Origin: JBEVJK01 sp963791325
GTDB taxonomy: Bacteria > Pseudomonadota > Alphaproteobacteria > Rhizobiales > Rhizobiaceae
Assembly (NCBI GenBank): GCA_963791325.1
Contig: CAWBRU010000022.1
Coordinates: 62,001-126,000, forward strand
Length of the DNA stretch: 64,000 nt
Direction: 5' to 3'
The position numbers and the translations under genes are program-made. The stretch's first letter is position 1, and every line of letters starts with the position of its first letter. The notes beneath the pieces were generated by a model, which was not told where the DNA came from, made no database searches, and was given only the letters and a program-made list of their open reading frames with translations. Of the stretch, positions 45,558 through 54,282 are shown one piece after another.

Positions 45558-47879
45558 TCACTTTTCTCCGGCTTCGCAGTCCAAATACTGCGTCAGCGCT
45601 GCGACCAGATGGTAGAAGATGCTGGCCGGGACTTCGCGCGCCAGTGAGCGGCCGCGCTCGTCGATCTGGTCGATCCACAGGCCCTGCGGGGCCGGATCGA
45701 TATGCCAGCGGAACAGGCGACCGACACGGGCCTCGATCTCCGGCTTGAGGTCGGGTCCCTCGGTGCCGTCGAGCGCGATCGCCGCCTTGATCGCTTCGGA
45801 TTGCGGCCAGCTGCGCGACAGCCGGTCGAGCGGCATGCCCTGGCGGGAGACCGCCGCATAAGCAAGCCCGGTGGCGCGGTTGAGGCCGTTGGCGATCGCC
45901 GAGGCGTAGAGCTTGCGGGCGAACGCGACGAGATCGCTCTGGCCGCTCTTGCCGGCGAAATCGACCAGCAGCGACGCCCATTCGAAATGGTGGCCCGGCT
46001 CGGTCCAGTCACCTTGGCCGTTGGTCGCGCGCCGCCATTCGCGGTCGAAATACTCCCCGAGCGTCCAGCTGTCGGCATCGAAGAAGTGGCTGCGGAAGAG
46101 GTCGATGATGCGCGCCGCGCGCCGCAGATAAGCGCGCTCGCCGGTCACCGTATGCCAGGCGAGGAACGCTTCGAGCAGATGCATATGCGGGTTGGAGCGG
46201 CGCAGGCCCTCGCCTTCCGGCGTCTCCAGGAAGCCCGTCAGGCGGGCGTCCTCGAGATGGGTGTCGAGGAAGTGGAAGGTCTCCTCGCCGAGCGCCAGCG
46301 CGCGGCTGTTGCCGGCCCGGTGGGCATGGGCCAGCGCCAAGAGCACGCAGGAATGGTCGTAAGCGTCCTCGACCGGGTCGGCGACGCTGCCGTCGACATT
46401 CAGGGTACGCACGAAGCCGCCGCGCTGGGTGCGGCCCTTGTCGGCGATGAAGGCGATGCCGTGCTCGATGATGCGGTCGGCCGGACCGGTCCAGCCGCGC
46501 TCCTTGGCGACGGCGAAGGCGTAGATCTGCCGCGCCATGGTGCGCATCCGCTTCGGCTTCTTGAGCGGCTCGGCGTCGAAGCCGAGCGCCTCGTGAAAGC
46601 CCCCATGAACCTCGTCGACGCCGGCCGTCGACCACAACGGCAGGGTCTCGTCGAACAGCCACGCCGAGACGCGCTTGCGCCATCCGCCGCTGACGATGAC
46701 GCGGTCATGCGCAGGGGTGAACTTGGTCTCCAGCCGGCCGCTCTTTTCGAGCTGCTCGACGATCTTCTTGACGTTCTGGCTATGGCTCACCGGAGCGACG
46801 AAGGTGGCATCGGGCGTCGACACGATAGCGACGTCCTTGAGCCCGATCGCGGAGAGAAGCCGGCCCTCGCTGCGCAGATAGGAGTTCTCGCAGTCGATGG
46901 CGACGACATCGCCGACGACGACATTGCCGTTCTTGTCCGAGGGCGAGGCATCGAGCAGCGACTGCCAGGAGCCGAGGTCGTTCCAACGGAAGCCGGCCGG
47001 CACCATGGCGATGTCGGCGGCGTGTTCCATGATCGCGTAGTCGATCGAGTCGGACGGGATCTCGTTGTAGCGGTCGAGCGGCATGTAGACGCCCGATACC
47101 TCGCTCACCTGGGCGCGCCAGGCCGACAGCGTCGCCTCCCAGATCTCGGGCTGGAACTTGCGGAAGGCATCCCGCATGGCGCTGGCGCGGAACAGGAAGA
47201 TGCCGGAATTCCAGAAATAGGTGCCGGCCGCGACATAGGCCTTGGCGGTTTCAAGGTTGGGCTTTTCGACGAAGCGCTCGACATCGCACACGGCCGCTCC
47301 TGCGTCGGCCACCTTGATGTAGCCGTAGCCGGTCTCGGGCTGGCTCGGGCGGATGCCGAACACCACCAGGCGGCCGGCCTGGGCGGCCGGCACACCGGCC
47401 TCGACGGTCGACCAGAACTGCCGTTCGGTCGAGATCTCGTGGTCGGACGGCACGACGAGGACAAGCGCGTCCTTGCCGTGAGCGTCGATAGTCTGCAGCG
47501 TGGCAAGCGCGACCGCGGCCGCGGTGTTGCGGCCGGCCGGCTCGAACAGCGGACGGCCGCCATGGAGGTCGAGCGCGGCGATGTCGCTGCGCACCCGCTC
47601 GGCATGGCGCTCGGAAGCGATCAGATAGATCGGCGTCTCGCCGGCCGGCCGCGCACCCAGCCGGCGCAGCGTCTTGACCAGCATCGAGCCGTCGCCGGAG
47701 AGGTCGTGGAATTGCTTGGGATTGTCCTCGCGCGACAGCGGCCAGAGGCGGGAGCCGACTCCGCCACTCATCACGAAACTGACGATCCTCTCTGCCATCG
47801 TTTGGCTGCCTTCGTCCGCCGGCGCGAGCAGGTCGCTCGACGCATCGTCCCTCACCAAAGTCTTATCTTCCAGCATCAT
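45558..47879 (-). CDS. Mannose-1-phosphate guanylyltransferase fused to an AGE-type isomerase
   Basis: 773 residues with two enzymes in one chain. Residues about 30-385 are a GDP-mannose pyrophosphorylase: signature FVMSGGVGSRLWPLSREDNP then KQF, with VVPSDHEI, RFVEKPNLETAKAYV and GFRWNDLGSWQSLLDA. Residues about 405-773 are an alpha/alpha-barrel of the N-acylglucosamine 2-epimerase (AGE) family: TMARQIYAFAVAKERGW, NPHMHLLEAFLAWH and WTEPGHHFEWASLLVDFAG carry the conserved His and Glu. In ordinary type II ManC the second domain is a cupin-fold mannose-6-phosphate isomerase; here an AGE barrel replaces it, so it probably supplies mannose-6-phosphate by the same logic. The product would be GDP-mannose for surface polysaccharide. 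Confidence 0.9.
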   Translation of the reverse strand: MMLEDKTLVRDDASSDLLAPADEGSQTMAERIVSFVMSGGVGSRLWPLSREDNPKQFHDLSGDGSMLVKTLRRLGARPAGETPIYLIASERHAERVRSDIAALDLHGGRPLFEPAGRNTAAAVALATLQTIDAHGKDALVLVVPSDHEISTERQFWSTVEAGVPAAQAGRLVVFGIRPSQPETGYGYIKVADAGAAVCDVERFVEKPNLETAKAYVAAGTYFWNSGIFLFRASAMRDAFRKFQPEIWEATLSAWRAQVSEVSGVYMPLDRYNEIPSDSIDYAIMEHAADIAMVPAGFRWNDLGSWQSLLDASPSDKNGNVVVGDVVAIDCENSYLRSEGRLLSAIGLKDVAIVSTPDATFVAPVSHSQNVKKIVEQLEKSGRLETKFTPAHDRVIVSGGWRKRVSAWLFDETLPLWSTAGVDEVHGGFHEALGFDAEPLKKPKRMRTMARQIYAFAVAKERGWTGPADRIIEHGIAFIADKGRTQRGGFVRTLNVDGSVADPVEDAYDHSCVLLALAHAHRAGNSRALALGEETFHFLDTHLEDARLTGFLETPEGEGLRRSNPHMHLLEAFLAWHTVTGERAYLRRAARIIDLFRSHFFDADSWTLGEYFDREWRRATNGQGDWTEPGHHFEWASLLVDFAGKSGQSDLVAFARKLYASAIANGLNRATGLAYAAVSRQGMPLDRLSRSWPQSEAIKAAIALDGTEGPDLKPEIEARVGRLFRWHIDPAPQGLWIDQIDERGRSLAREVPASIFYHLVAALTQYLDCEAGEK

Positions 47880-48191
47880 CTTTTCCGTGAACTGTGCAAC
47901 GGTTGGAGCGCCGATAGGCGCGGCGAAGGATCAGCTGCGGCGCCCGACCGAGCGCCGCCCGAACATGTCGTCGAAGGCTGATGAGCCTGTATGGGTTGGC
48001 GTCATTTGGCACAAACTACGCAATTCGGCACCTCCCATGCGTCAGGCGCGCGGGCACCGCCGTCCAGGCCCACGGCGACACGGCCGGCGGTCTGCGATTT
48101 TCCGCGCAATCGGTCGTCGAGGCAAAATAGCCCGACCACCTCCCCCTCCGACAAGCTCATGTTTTTGATGAGGGGCATAAGCCTTTGGTGC
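47880..48191. other. Non-coding gap before tRNA-Pro
   Basis: No convincing gene, repeat or RNA was seen here. It should contain the leftward promoter of the manC-type gene, but no clear -35/-10 pair was found. Confidence 0.5.
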
Positions 48192-48220
48192 TTGCAGGAA
48201 GTGGGTACGGCAGTTATATA
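48192..48220 (+). promoter_or_regulatory. Promoter of tRNA-Pro
   Basis: TTGCAG (48192-48197), a 17-base spacer and TATATA (48215-48220) form a sigma-70 type promoter whose start site would fall about 12 bases before the tRNA. The -35 box resembles that of rnpB (TTGCAA). Confidence 0.65.
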
Positions 48221-48238
48221 CCCGCCCGTTTCTGGTCG

Positions 48239-48315
48239 CGGAGTGTAGCGCAGTCTGGTAGCGCACATCGTTCGGGACGATGGGGTCGCAGGTTCAAATC
48301 CTGCCACTCCGACCA
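48239..48315 (+). tRNA. tRNA-Pro (anticodon CGG)
   Basis: A 77-base cloverleaf: acceptor stem CGGAGTG / CACTCCG, D-arm with AGCGCAGTCTGGTAGCGC, anticodon stem CATCG / CGATG with loop TTCGGGA (anticodon CGG at 48273-48275), T-arm GCAGGTTCAAATCCTGC, then A and an encoded CCA. It reads proline codon CCG. An accessory-looking region starts directly after it. Confidence 0.95.
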
Positions 48316-48690
48316 GGGAAATCAATGACTTAACTGAATTTCGCTCACCTCCGAAAACTTCTCTGCACCGTTTCGCCCTTCAGTTCAGGAGACTGAGCCC
48401 CGGGGCTACTGCAGCGCAGCCACTGTCCGACCTTCGTTTGCTGCCTGTGACTGAGCCGAACTCGTTGGCCCATATCGCTCTGCCTTGAGCGACCAAGGCG
48501 GAGCAGATGTCCATATCCGGCTTCGACATCAGGCTCCGCCGATCACCTGCGGCGGCCAGGCCGAGCGGGCCGGTGACCAGCGCCAGCCCAGCGCCAAATC
48601 CCTCGAGCGCCAGGCCGAGCGGAAACCAAGTCCGCACGAGCTCCTCGAACTCCATGTCGAGCAGTTCAGCCAGCGAGAAGTGCAGCACGC

Positions 48691-48828
48691 CTCAAGGCCA
48701 TCTACCAGCGGCTCAAAGCGACCGGCAAACCAGCAAAAGTCGCCATCACCGCCATCAGGCGAAAGCTCGTCGTCCTCGACAATACCCTGCTTAGCAAGGG
48801 CCGAAAACGGCAGCCTCTCTTGCCTTGA
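48691..48828 (+). pseudogene. IS110-family transposase remnant (C-terminal end)
   Basis: The frame ending at TGA 48826-48828 reads RLKAIYQRLKATGKPAKVA and then ITAIRRKLVVLDNTLLSKG, the characteristic C-terminus of IS110/Transposase_20 enzymes (AFYxRLxxxGKPxKVAxxAxxRKLL). No upstream transposase sequence is found, so it is a deletion remnant. Elsewhere in 48316-48941 nothing else could be supported; a 102-residue frame on the minus strand at 48380-48688 has no recognisable features. Confidence 0.7.
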
Positions 48829-48941
48829 CCAACACGGATACTCCAACTGATTCAACCGAGCGCCTCGTCTCAAAGCATTAATGCTTTCCCTCTCTCCTGT
48901 TTTGTGGCCTAGGATGACCAAAGACGTCCCACGAGAGGAGT

Positions 48942-49514
48942 ATGGCCGTGGATGGCGTTCAGCGAAGAATGGCCGCTATCCTTGCAGCTGACGTCGTCGG
49001 CTATAGCCGGCTGATGGGCAACGATGAGGAGGCAACGCTTGCGAGGCTGAAGGCCTCCCGTGAGATCATCGACGGTCTGATCGCTGACCACCATGGCCGA
49101 ATTTTCGGCAACGCCGGCGACAGTGTCATCGCCGAGTTCGCCAGCCCCGTGGAAGCAGTGCGCTGCGCCACCGACATTCAGTTGGCAATTCACCTACGAA
49201 ATGCTGGTTCACCGGGGCGGGACCGGATGCGATTTCGTATCGGCATCAATCTCGGCGATGTCCTTGCCGACGGCGACAACCTCATGGGCGATGGCGTGAA
49301 CGTTGCCGCGCGATTAGAGGCGCTCGCGCCGCCAGGGGGCATTTGCATCTCCGAGTTCGATCCATACGCACGTTCGCGATCGGCTTTCCCTCGATTTTCT
49401 CGATATGGGCGAGCTCAAGGTCAAGAACATAGCCCGGCCGGTGCGGGCCTTTCGCGTGCCGCTCGTCTCAGAGGATCAGGCCGAGTCACCATTTCGCGGG
49501 CTCGACGTCTTTGA
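48942..49514 (+). pseudogene. Class III nucleotidyl cyclase domain, frameshifted from the downstream NTPase
   Basis: Start ATG 48942 (AGAGGAG upstream). The domain has metal-binding Asp17 (AADVVGYSRLM) and Asp60 (NAGDSVIAEF), plus Asp117, Asn120 and Arg124 in MGDGVNVAARLEAL, so most catalytic positions are kept. The Lys that selects the purine (normally three residues before the GD) is replaced by Gly56. The frame leaves the family at ICIS (about 49360) and ends at 49514. In the next frame the expected continuation IHTHVRDRLSLDFLDMG leads straight into the NTPase gene. One extra base at about 49362 (TCCGAGTTCG) explains this. Repaired, both parts form one protein of about 1516 residues. Confidence 0.8.
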
Positions 49515-52500
49515 ATTCGACCACGCCGATCTTTTCTTTGGCCGCACCCGCCAGACTGCCGCCTGTGTCGAGAGACTGGGACAACTTGCGGCGAGCGGCA
49601 GAGCGTTCCTGCTGATTTATGGCATGAGCGGTTCAGGCAAGTCTTCGCTGCTTCGCGCCGGACTGCTTCCGGCCATCACGCGGCCCGGCGCGACTCCTGG
49701 GATCGGGCTGTGGCGCCGCTGCCTGATCCGGCCGTCGGAAGGAAATGACGCGATCGAATCTTTGGCGGCGGGGCTCCTGCAAGAGAGCGCCCTGCCGGAG
49801 CTCGCGAATGACAGAACCGCCGCCGAGCTGGCGGAACTGGTTCGTGCCGCGCCCGACCGAGCGCCGGCGCTGATCCGTGCCGCGCTTGCCAAGGCCGCAA
49901 GTGCTGCGAACGTCAACGCCTCGCAGGTGCGATTGGTCTTGGCCGTTGACCAGATGGAGGAGCTGTTCACCACCCAGACGGGACCGGCGCGAGAGGCATT
50001 CGTTCGCCTGCTGGCTTCGTTCGCCACCTGCGGTCTTGTGTGGGTGATCGCAACGATTCGTGGAGACTTCTTTCACCGCTGCGGCGAAGTTGCGGGGTTT
50101 TCAGCACTCAAGGACGGCTTGGGCAGCTATGAGCTACTACCGCCCACCGGTTCAGAGATTGGGCAGATTATTCGCGAGCCGGCGCGAGCTGCGGGTCTTC
50201 GCTTCGAGGAGACGGCCGACCAAGGCCGTCTCGATGACGTGCTCCAGACAGCGTCAGGAGCAGATCCGGAATCGCTGCCGCTTCTCGAGTTCGTGCTGGA
50301 TGCGCTGCATGATGCGTGTCGGGATCGGCGGCTCCTCACTTTTGCCGCTTACCGTGCGCTGGGCGGCCTTGAAGGTGCGATCGCGCGGCGGGCCGATGAA
50401 GTGGTCGAAGCCCTTCCGCCGCATGTGCAGGACACGTTGCCGGTCGTCATCAGATCTCTGACCACCGTGCGCCTCGGCGATGAGGCAATTACTGCGGCGC
50501 CGGTCTTAGCGACCGAGGTCACGAGCACGCCCGCCCAAGCGGCGCTGGTCGAAGCGCTGATCGCCGCCCGGCTGCTGGTCAGCGACGAAGATGCCGAGGG
50601 ACGTGCCGTCGTTCGCGTCGCACACGAATCGCTGTTGGGCCGCTGGCCGAAGGCGCGGAACCTCATCAATGCCAATCGGGAGTTTCTTGAAACCCGCGCA
50701 CGCGTGCAGGCGGATAGCCGGCGGTGGCATTCCGACGACAAGAACGCGGACCTTCTGCTCCCTGCGGGAAAGCGACTCGTGGAGGCAGAGGAACTGCTCC
50801 TGTCGAGGGGAGAAGAAATCGATGGCCCTACCGCCGACTATATTCAAGCGTCCTCGCTTGCGCGCAGAGAGAAGGTCGAAAGGGAGCAGAAATCAGAACG
50901 GGCGCGCATGGAGGCTGAAGCAGCTGCCGCAACACTCCTCGCGCGTCGAACCCGCTTCGCGGCGGCCGCCGCAATTCTGCTTGCGGCAATCGCCGGCGCC
51001 GGTGCTGTCGCCGGATTGCTCGGACAGCGCGAGGCGGAGCAGCAAGCCATCGAGGCAAAAAACAGCGCAGACCAAGCGAGGGCAGCAGAGGGCCAGGCGC
51101 TCGAGGCGGGGCAGAAGGCCATCGAGGCAAGGGATGAGGCCCTCCGCAGTCAGTCTCTTGCCCTGGCATTTCTCTCACAACAGACGGCGGCGAGCGGCGA
51201 TACCGAAGCTGCCATCCTTCTTGCGCTCGAGGCATTGCGGACGAATGAAATACCACCCGGTCAACGTCTGTTCGAGGCTGAGGCTGCTCTTTACAATGCT
51301 CTGCTGGCGCATCGTCAACTCGGGACTTTTTCGCACGATGCTGGAGTAACATGGGCGGCGTTTAGCCCTAAAGGTGATCGTATTGTCACCGCCTCCTACG
51401 ACAAGACGGCTCGCATCTGGAGCGTGTCGGACGGGTCCGCAATAGCGGTTTTGAAAGGTCACGACGGAGCCCTCGAGAGAGCTTCTTTCAGCCCCGATGG
51501 AAATCGCGTTGTCACCGCGGCTCATGACACCACGGCACGCATTTGGGACGCCAAATCAGGGACGCAGCTTTTCGTTCTTCAGCAGCCCGGTGGCTTGCCA
51601 ACTGCCAAGTTCAGCCCAGACGGCACGCGCGTGCTCACTGCAGCCGACGACACCGATCATGCCGTCTCGATCTGGGATGCTCGAAGCGGGGCGAATATCC
51701 TGACGCTGAAGGGTGGTGGAGCGTCGTTGGCGGACTTCAGTCCGGACGGTCACAGCTTTGCGGCTGGACGAGGTGATGATACTCGCACTGTCGGCGTGTG
51801 GAACACCGAGACCGGACGGCAGATCAAAAATTGGCAAGTTCAAACCTGGCCAGATGAGGTTATCTTCAGCCCGGACGGGAACAGGCTCCTCATAACTTCG
51901 TGGGGACCGTATTCCTACGCTGGAGTTTCACGCCTTTGGGACGTGTCGAAAAGCGTGGAAATTGCGACTCTCGGCGGGCACAAGAGCGATACCCGCAGCG
52001 GCACTTTCAGCCACGACGGCCGCCTTTTGACAACGGTGTCGATCGATGGCACCACGCGGCTCTGGGATGGCGTAACCGGGGAATTGCGCCATGTGCTTGG
52101 CGAAGAGACGCCCGGGCTGAGATTGACGGACGTTACGCCGTTGAGGAGTGATCAGGAAGTCAACAGCGCATTCAGCCGTGATGACAAACTCCTGGCCACT
52201 GCATCCGTTGACGGTGGGGTGCGTGTTTGGGACGTGGACAACGCTTCGCTGCTGACGTCCCTGAATGGCCACCATGCTCTGGTGGAGCACCTCGAATTTA
52301 GCCCGATCGACAACTCCCTCCTCACAGCATCGCACGATGGTACGGCTCGGCTCTGGGACGTCGATGGGATTCTGATCAACGAGTTACCTCACAACTATCC
52401 GCCCACCTTTGTTGTCTTCAGTCCTGACAACGTACACGTTGTTACCGGCGGCGGAGACAGCGCCGCGCATCTGTGGGATGTCGCGGGCGCTCGCGAGACG

Positions 52501-53493
52501 GCGGAGCTAGACACACATGAACGGCTTCAGGACGCCGCATTCAGTCCGGACGGCCGTCACCTCGCCACCGCCACGTCCCGCGGCGAAATTCTGATTTGGG
52601 ACGTCGAGAGCGGACGCCAACTCAAGCGGCTCGAACTTGGGTCGCGGGTGCTCGTGAAGGTTCAGTTCAGCCCTGATGGAAAGCTCGTTGAAGCTGCATC
52701 GCTCGCGGGCGTGGCCCAGCTGTGGGACGACAATAGCGGTGGTGAGCCGGTCACCTTGAACACAAGCGCCACTTTGCCGGAGCCTGTCTTTAGCCCTAAC
52801 GGCGAGTTTGTCTTGACGGCTACCGGCGACAATGTCGTGCATCTTTTGCGGACCGATGGATCTGAAGTACGCACTTTTGTGGGGCATCGGAATGGCGTCA
52901 CCGGGGCCGTCTTCAGTCCGAATGGCTTGCTCGTTGCAACCGGCTCGCTGGATCACAGCGCGCGGGTTTGGTCGCTTGACGATGGACGTGCTGTTCAGGT
53001 GCTGGAACATGACCAACGGCTGACCGAATTGGCTTTCAGCCCCGACAGCCAGTCATTGTTGACCGCCTCGCGTGGCGGTGCCGCCCGCATCTGGAACGTT
53101 CGTGATGGAACGGAAAAGGCGGTCCTCAGAGGCCACCGAGGCGCGGTCGAGAGCGCCCATTTCAATCCTAATGGCAGCTACATCGTTACGACGTCATCGC
53201 AGGACCGCACGGTCCGGCTCTGGGCTGCCGCGTCTGGCCGTGAAATTGCAACGATTTCCGAGCGGCAAGACAACCTCAATCGGCCGATGCTGACCCGCGC
53301 GGCGATGAATTCGAGCGGAACGGCAATTGCCGTCGTTTCGGGCGAAACGCGCGTACACATAATCCGGACGTTTCCGACGTCGAACGATCTCATCACCTAT
53401 GCTCGGAACGTCGTGCCTCGACAGCTCACTCCATGCGAGCGCCGGCGCTTCTTCTTGCCCGCTGAAGGTGACTTTTCAAACTGCCCCAAATAG
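49405..53493 (+). CDS. nSTAND NTPase with membrane segment and WD40 repeats (main part of a cyclase-STAND-WD40 protein)
   Basis: Open frame of 1362 residues. Near the start, MGELKVKNIARPVRAFRV is the usual linker after a cyclase domain. The STAND-type NTPase has SPFRGLDVFEFDHADLFFGR, Walker A GMSGSGKSSLLRAG (residues 73-80 and on) and Walker B VLAVDQMEELFTTQ; a winged-helix-like region follows (LTFAAYRALGGLEGAIARRA). One membrane segment (FAAAAAILLAAIAGAGAVAG) is followed by a coiled coil rich in Ala/Glu/Gln. The C-terminal half has 15-16 WD40 units (ARIWSV, ARIWDA, SRLWDV, ARLWDV and others), enough for two beta-propellers, ending in a conserved tail LITYARNVVPRQLTP. STAND proteins are ligand-triggered switches. 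The first ATG of this frame lies after the frameshift, so the true start is probably 48942. Confidence 0.88.
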   Translation: MGELKVKNIARPVRAFRVPLVSEDQAESPFRGLDVFEFDHADLFFGRTRQTAACVERLGQLAASGRAFLLIYGMSGSGKSSLLRAGLLPAITRPGATPGIGLWRRCLIRPSEGNDAIESLAAGLLQESALPELANDRTAAELAELVRAAPDRAPALIRAALAKAASAANVNASQVRLVLAVDQMEELFTTQTGPAREAFVRLLASFATCGLVWVIATIRGDFFHRCGEVAGFSALKDGLGSYELLPPTGSEIGQIIREPARAAGLRFEETADQGRLDDVLQTASGADPESLPLLEFVLDALHDACRDRRLLTFAAYRALGGLEGAIARRADEVVEALPPHVQDTLPVVIRSLTTVRLGDEAITAAPVLATEVTSTPAQAALVEALIAARLLVSDEDAEGRAVVRVAHESLLGRWPKARNLINANREFLETRARVQADSRRWHSDDKNADLLLPAGKRLVEAEELLLSRGEEIDGPTADYIQASSLARREKVEREQKSERARMEAEAAAATLLARRTRFAAAAAILLAAIAGAGAVAGLLGQREAEQQAIEAKNSADQARAAEGQALEAGQKAIEARDEALRSQSLALAFLSQQTAASGDTEAAILLALEALRTNEIPPGQRLFEAEAALYNALLAHRQLGTFSHDAGVTWAAFSPKGDRIVTASYDKTARIWSVSDGSAIAVLKGHDGALERASFSPDGNRVVTAAHDTTARIWDAKSGTQLFVLQQPGGLPTAKFSPDGTRVLTAADDTDHAVSIWDARSGANILTLKGGGASLADFSPDGHSFAAGRGDDTRTVGVWNTETGRQIKNWQVQTWPDEVIFSPDGNRLLITSWGPYSYAGVSRLWDVSKSVEIATLGGHKSDTRSGTFSHDGRLLTTVSIDGTTRLWDGVTGELRHVLGEETPGLRLTDVTPLRSDQEVNSAFSRDDKLLATASVDGGVRVWDVDNASLLTSLNGHHALVEHLEFSPIDNSLLTASHDGTARLWDVDGILINELPHNYPPTFVVFSPDNVHVVTGGGDSAAHLWDVAGARETAELDTHERLQDAAFSPDGRHLATATSRGEILIWDVESGRQLKRLELGSRVLVKVQFSPDGKLVEAASLAGVAQLWDDNSGGEPVTLNTSATLPEPVFSPNGEFVLTATGDNVVHLLRTDGSEVRTFVGHRNGVTGAVFSPNGLLVATGSLDHSARVWSLDDGRAVQVLEHDQRLTELAFSPDSQSLLTASRGGAARIWNVRDGTEKAVLRGHRGAVESAHFNPNGSYIVTTSSQDRTVRLWAAASGREIATISERQDNLNRPMLTRAAMNSSGTAIAVVSGETRVHIIRTFPTSNDLITYARNVVPRQLTPCERRRFFLPAEGDFSNCPK

Positions 53494-53627
53494 CGACACC
53501 TACGTCGCAGGTCCAGATTTTCGTGTGTCAGGGCCCTACCGCATGAGCACCGACGATGTGTGCTTTTAAGATGCGGCAAAGCTTCCCGCCAGGTAGGCGG
53601 CGAATGCCGGTTACCCCAGCACGACCT

Positions 53628-54110
53628 TCAGGCGCTCGGTGTAGGCTTCCAGAAATCCCGGTGCGGGGCCAACAGGTCCTCATCGAGCTCGGGGAAAGGT
53701 CCGTGCACCTTGATATTTTTCTGACCCGAACCGAGTACCGTTCGACAGGAGAGGTTCATCGTCGGGTTTCTGGGGTGGTCGCCGGTGAGCGTCAGAAGCT
53801 TGGTCTCCTCGAAGCCATAAACCAGCCGGCCAATATTCGTCCAATAGAGCGTACCTGTGCACATCGCGCAAGGCTCACCGGTCGAGACCAGCGTGCAGGT
53901 CCAGAGAAACTCCGGCGGGTAAGCAGCCGCCGCGCGCCGCGCAAGTTCGGTCTCGGCGTGATGCACTGTGTCGATATTGCCTTGACGCATGAGGATTGCG
54001 TCGTCGGGGCCGACCAGCACCGCACCGAACGGATGGTGGCGGTGAGCTGCCGCGTCGCGGGCGACGGCATCGGCAGCGCGGAGGTGGGCGATCATCTGGT
54101 CGCGCGTCAT
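53628..54110 (-). CDS. Nucleoside/base deaminase (CDA-like fold)
   Basis: Zinc-dependent deaminase of 160 residues. The zinc and catalytic motifs are HHAETELARRA (His and catalytic Glu) and STGEPCAMCTGTLYW (two Cys ligands). The part after PCAMC (NIGRLVYGFEETKLLTLTGD) resembles the guanine/isocytosine deaminase-like branch more than tRNA adenosine deaminase TadA, but the substrate cannot be told. It is convergent with the large STAND gene and separated from it by 134 bases in which nothing else is seen. Confidence 0.82.
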   Translation of the reverse strand: MTRDQMIAHLRAADAVARDAAAHRHHPFGAVLVGPDDAILMRQGNIDTVHHAETELARRAAAAYPPEFLWTCTLVSTGEPCAMCTGTLYWTNIGRLVYGFEETKLLTLTGDHPRNPTMNLSCRTVLGSGQKNIKVHGPFPELDEDLLAPHRDFWKPTPSA

Positions 54111-54282
54111 ATCGCCGGCACTTTCCGCCTAGGGAGCTTTTATGCTGAGGCACGTTTCGCCCCAACACGACCATTGGGTAAAATGACTATCATGTTTGAT
54201 GCTTCAAGCAAAGCGCCTGTCCAACTCATCATATCGGCCCAATCTGACTATCAGCTTTCGGGTCGAAGCGAACTCTGCTTTT

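Noticed and set aside
45702..47981. 759-residue plus-strand frame opposite the manC-AGE gene
   Set aside because: Antisense frame without family features.
48380..48688. 102-residue minus-strand frame after tRNA-Pro
   Set aside because: No ribosome binding site, motif or family recognised; lies in a stretch of remnant DNA.
48316..48941. Integrase or att duplicate next to tRNA-Pro
   Set aside because: No integrase motifs and no second copy of the tRNA 3' end found in the window.
48942..54110. A STAND NTPase plus deaminase anti-phage defence system
   Set aside because: The deaminase is convergent with the STAND gene and not co-transcribed, and no other defence genes are present. The idea is possible but not supported.
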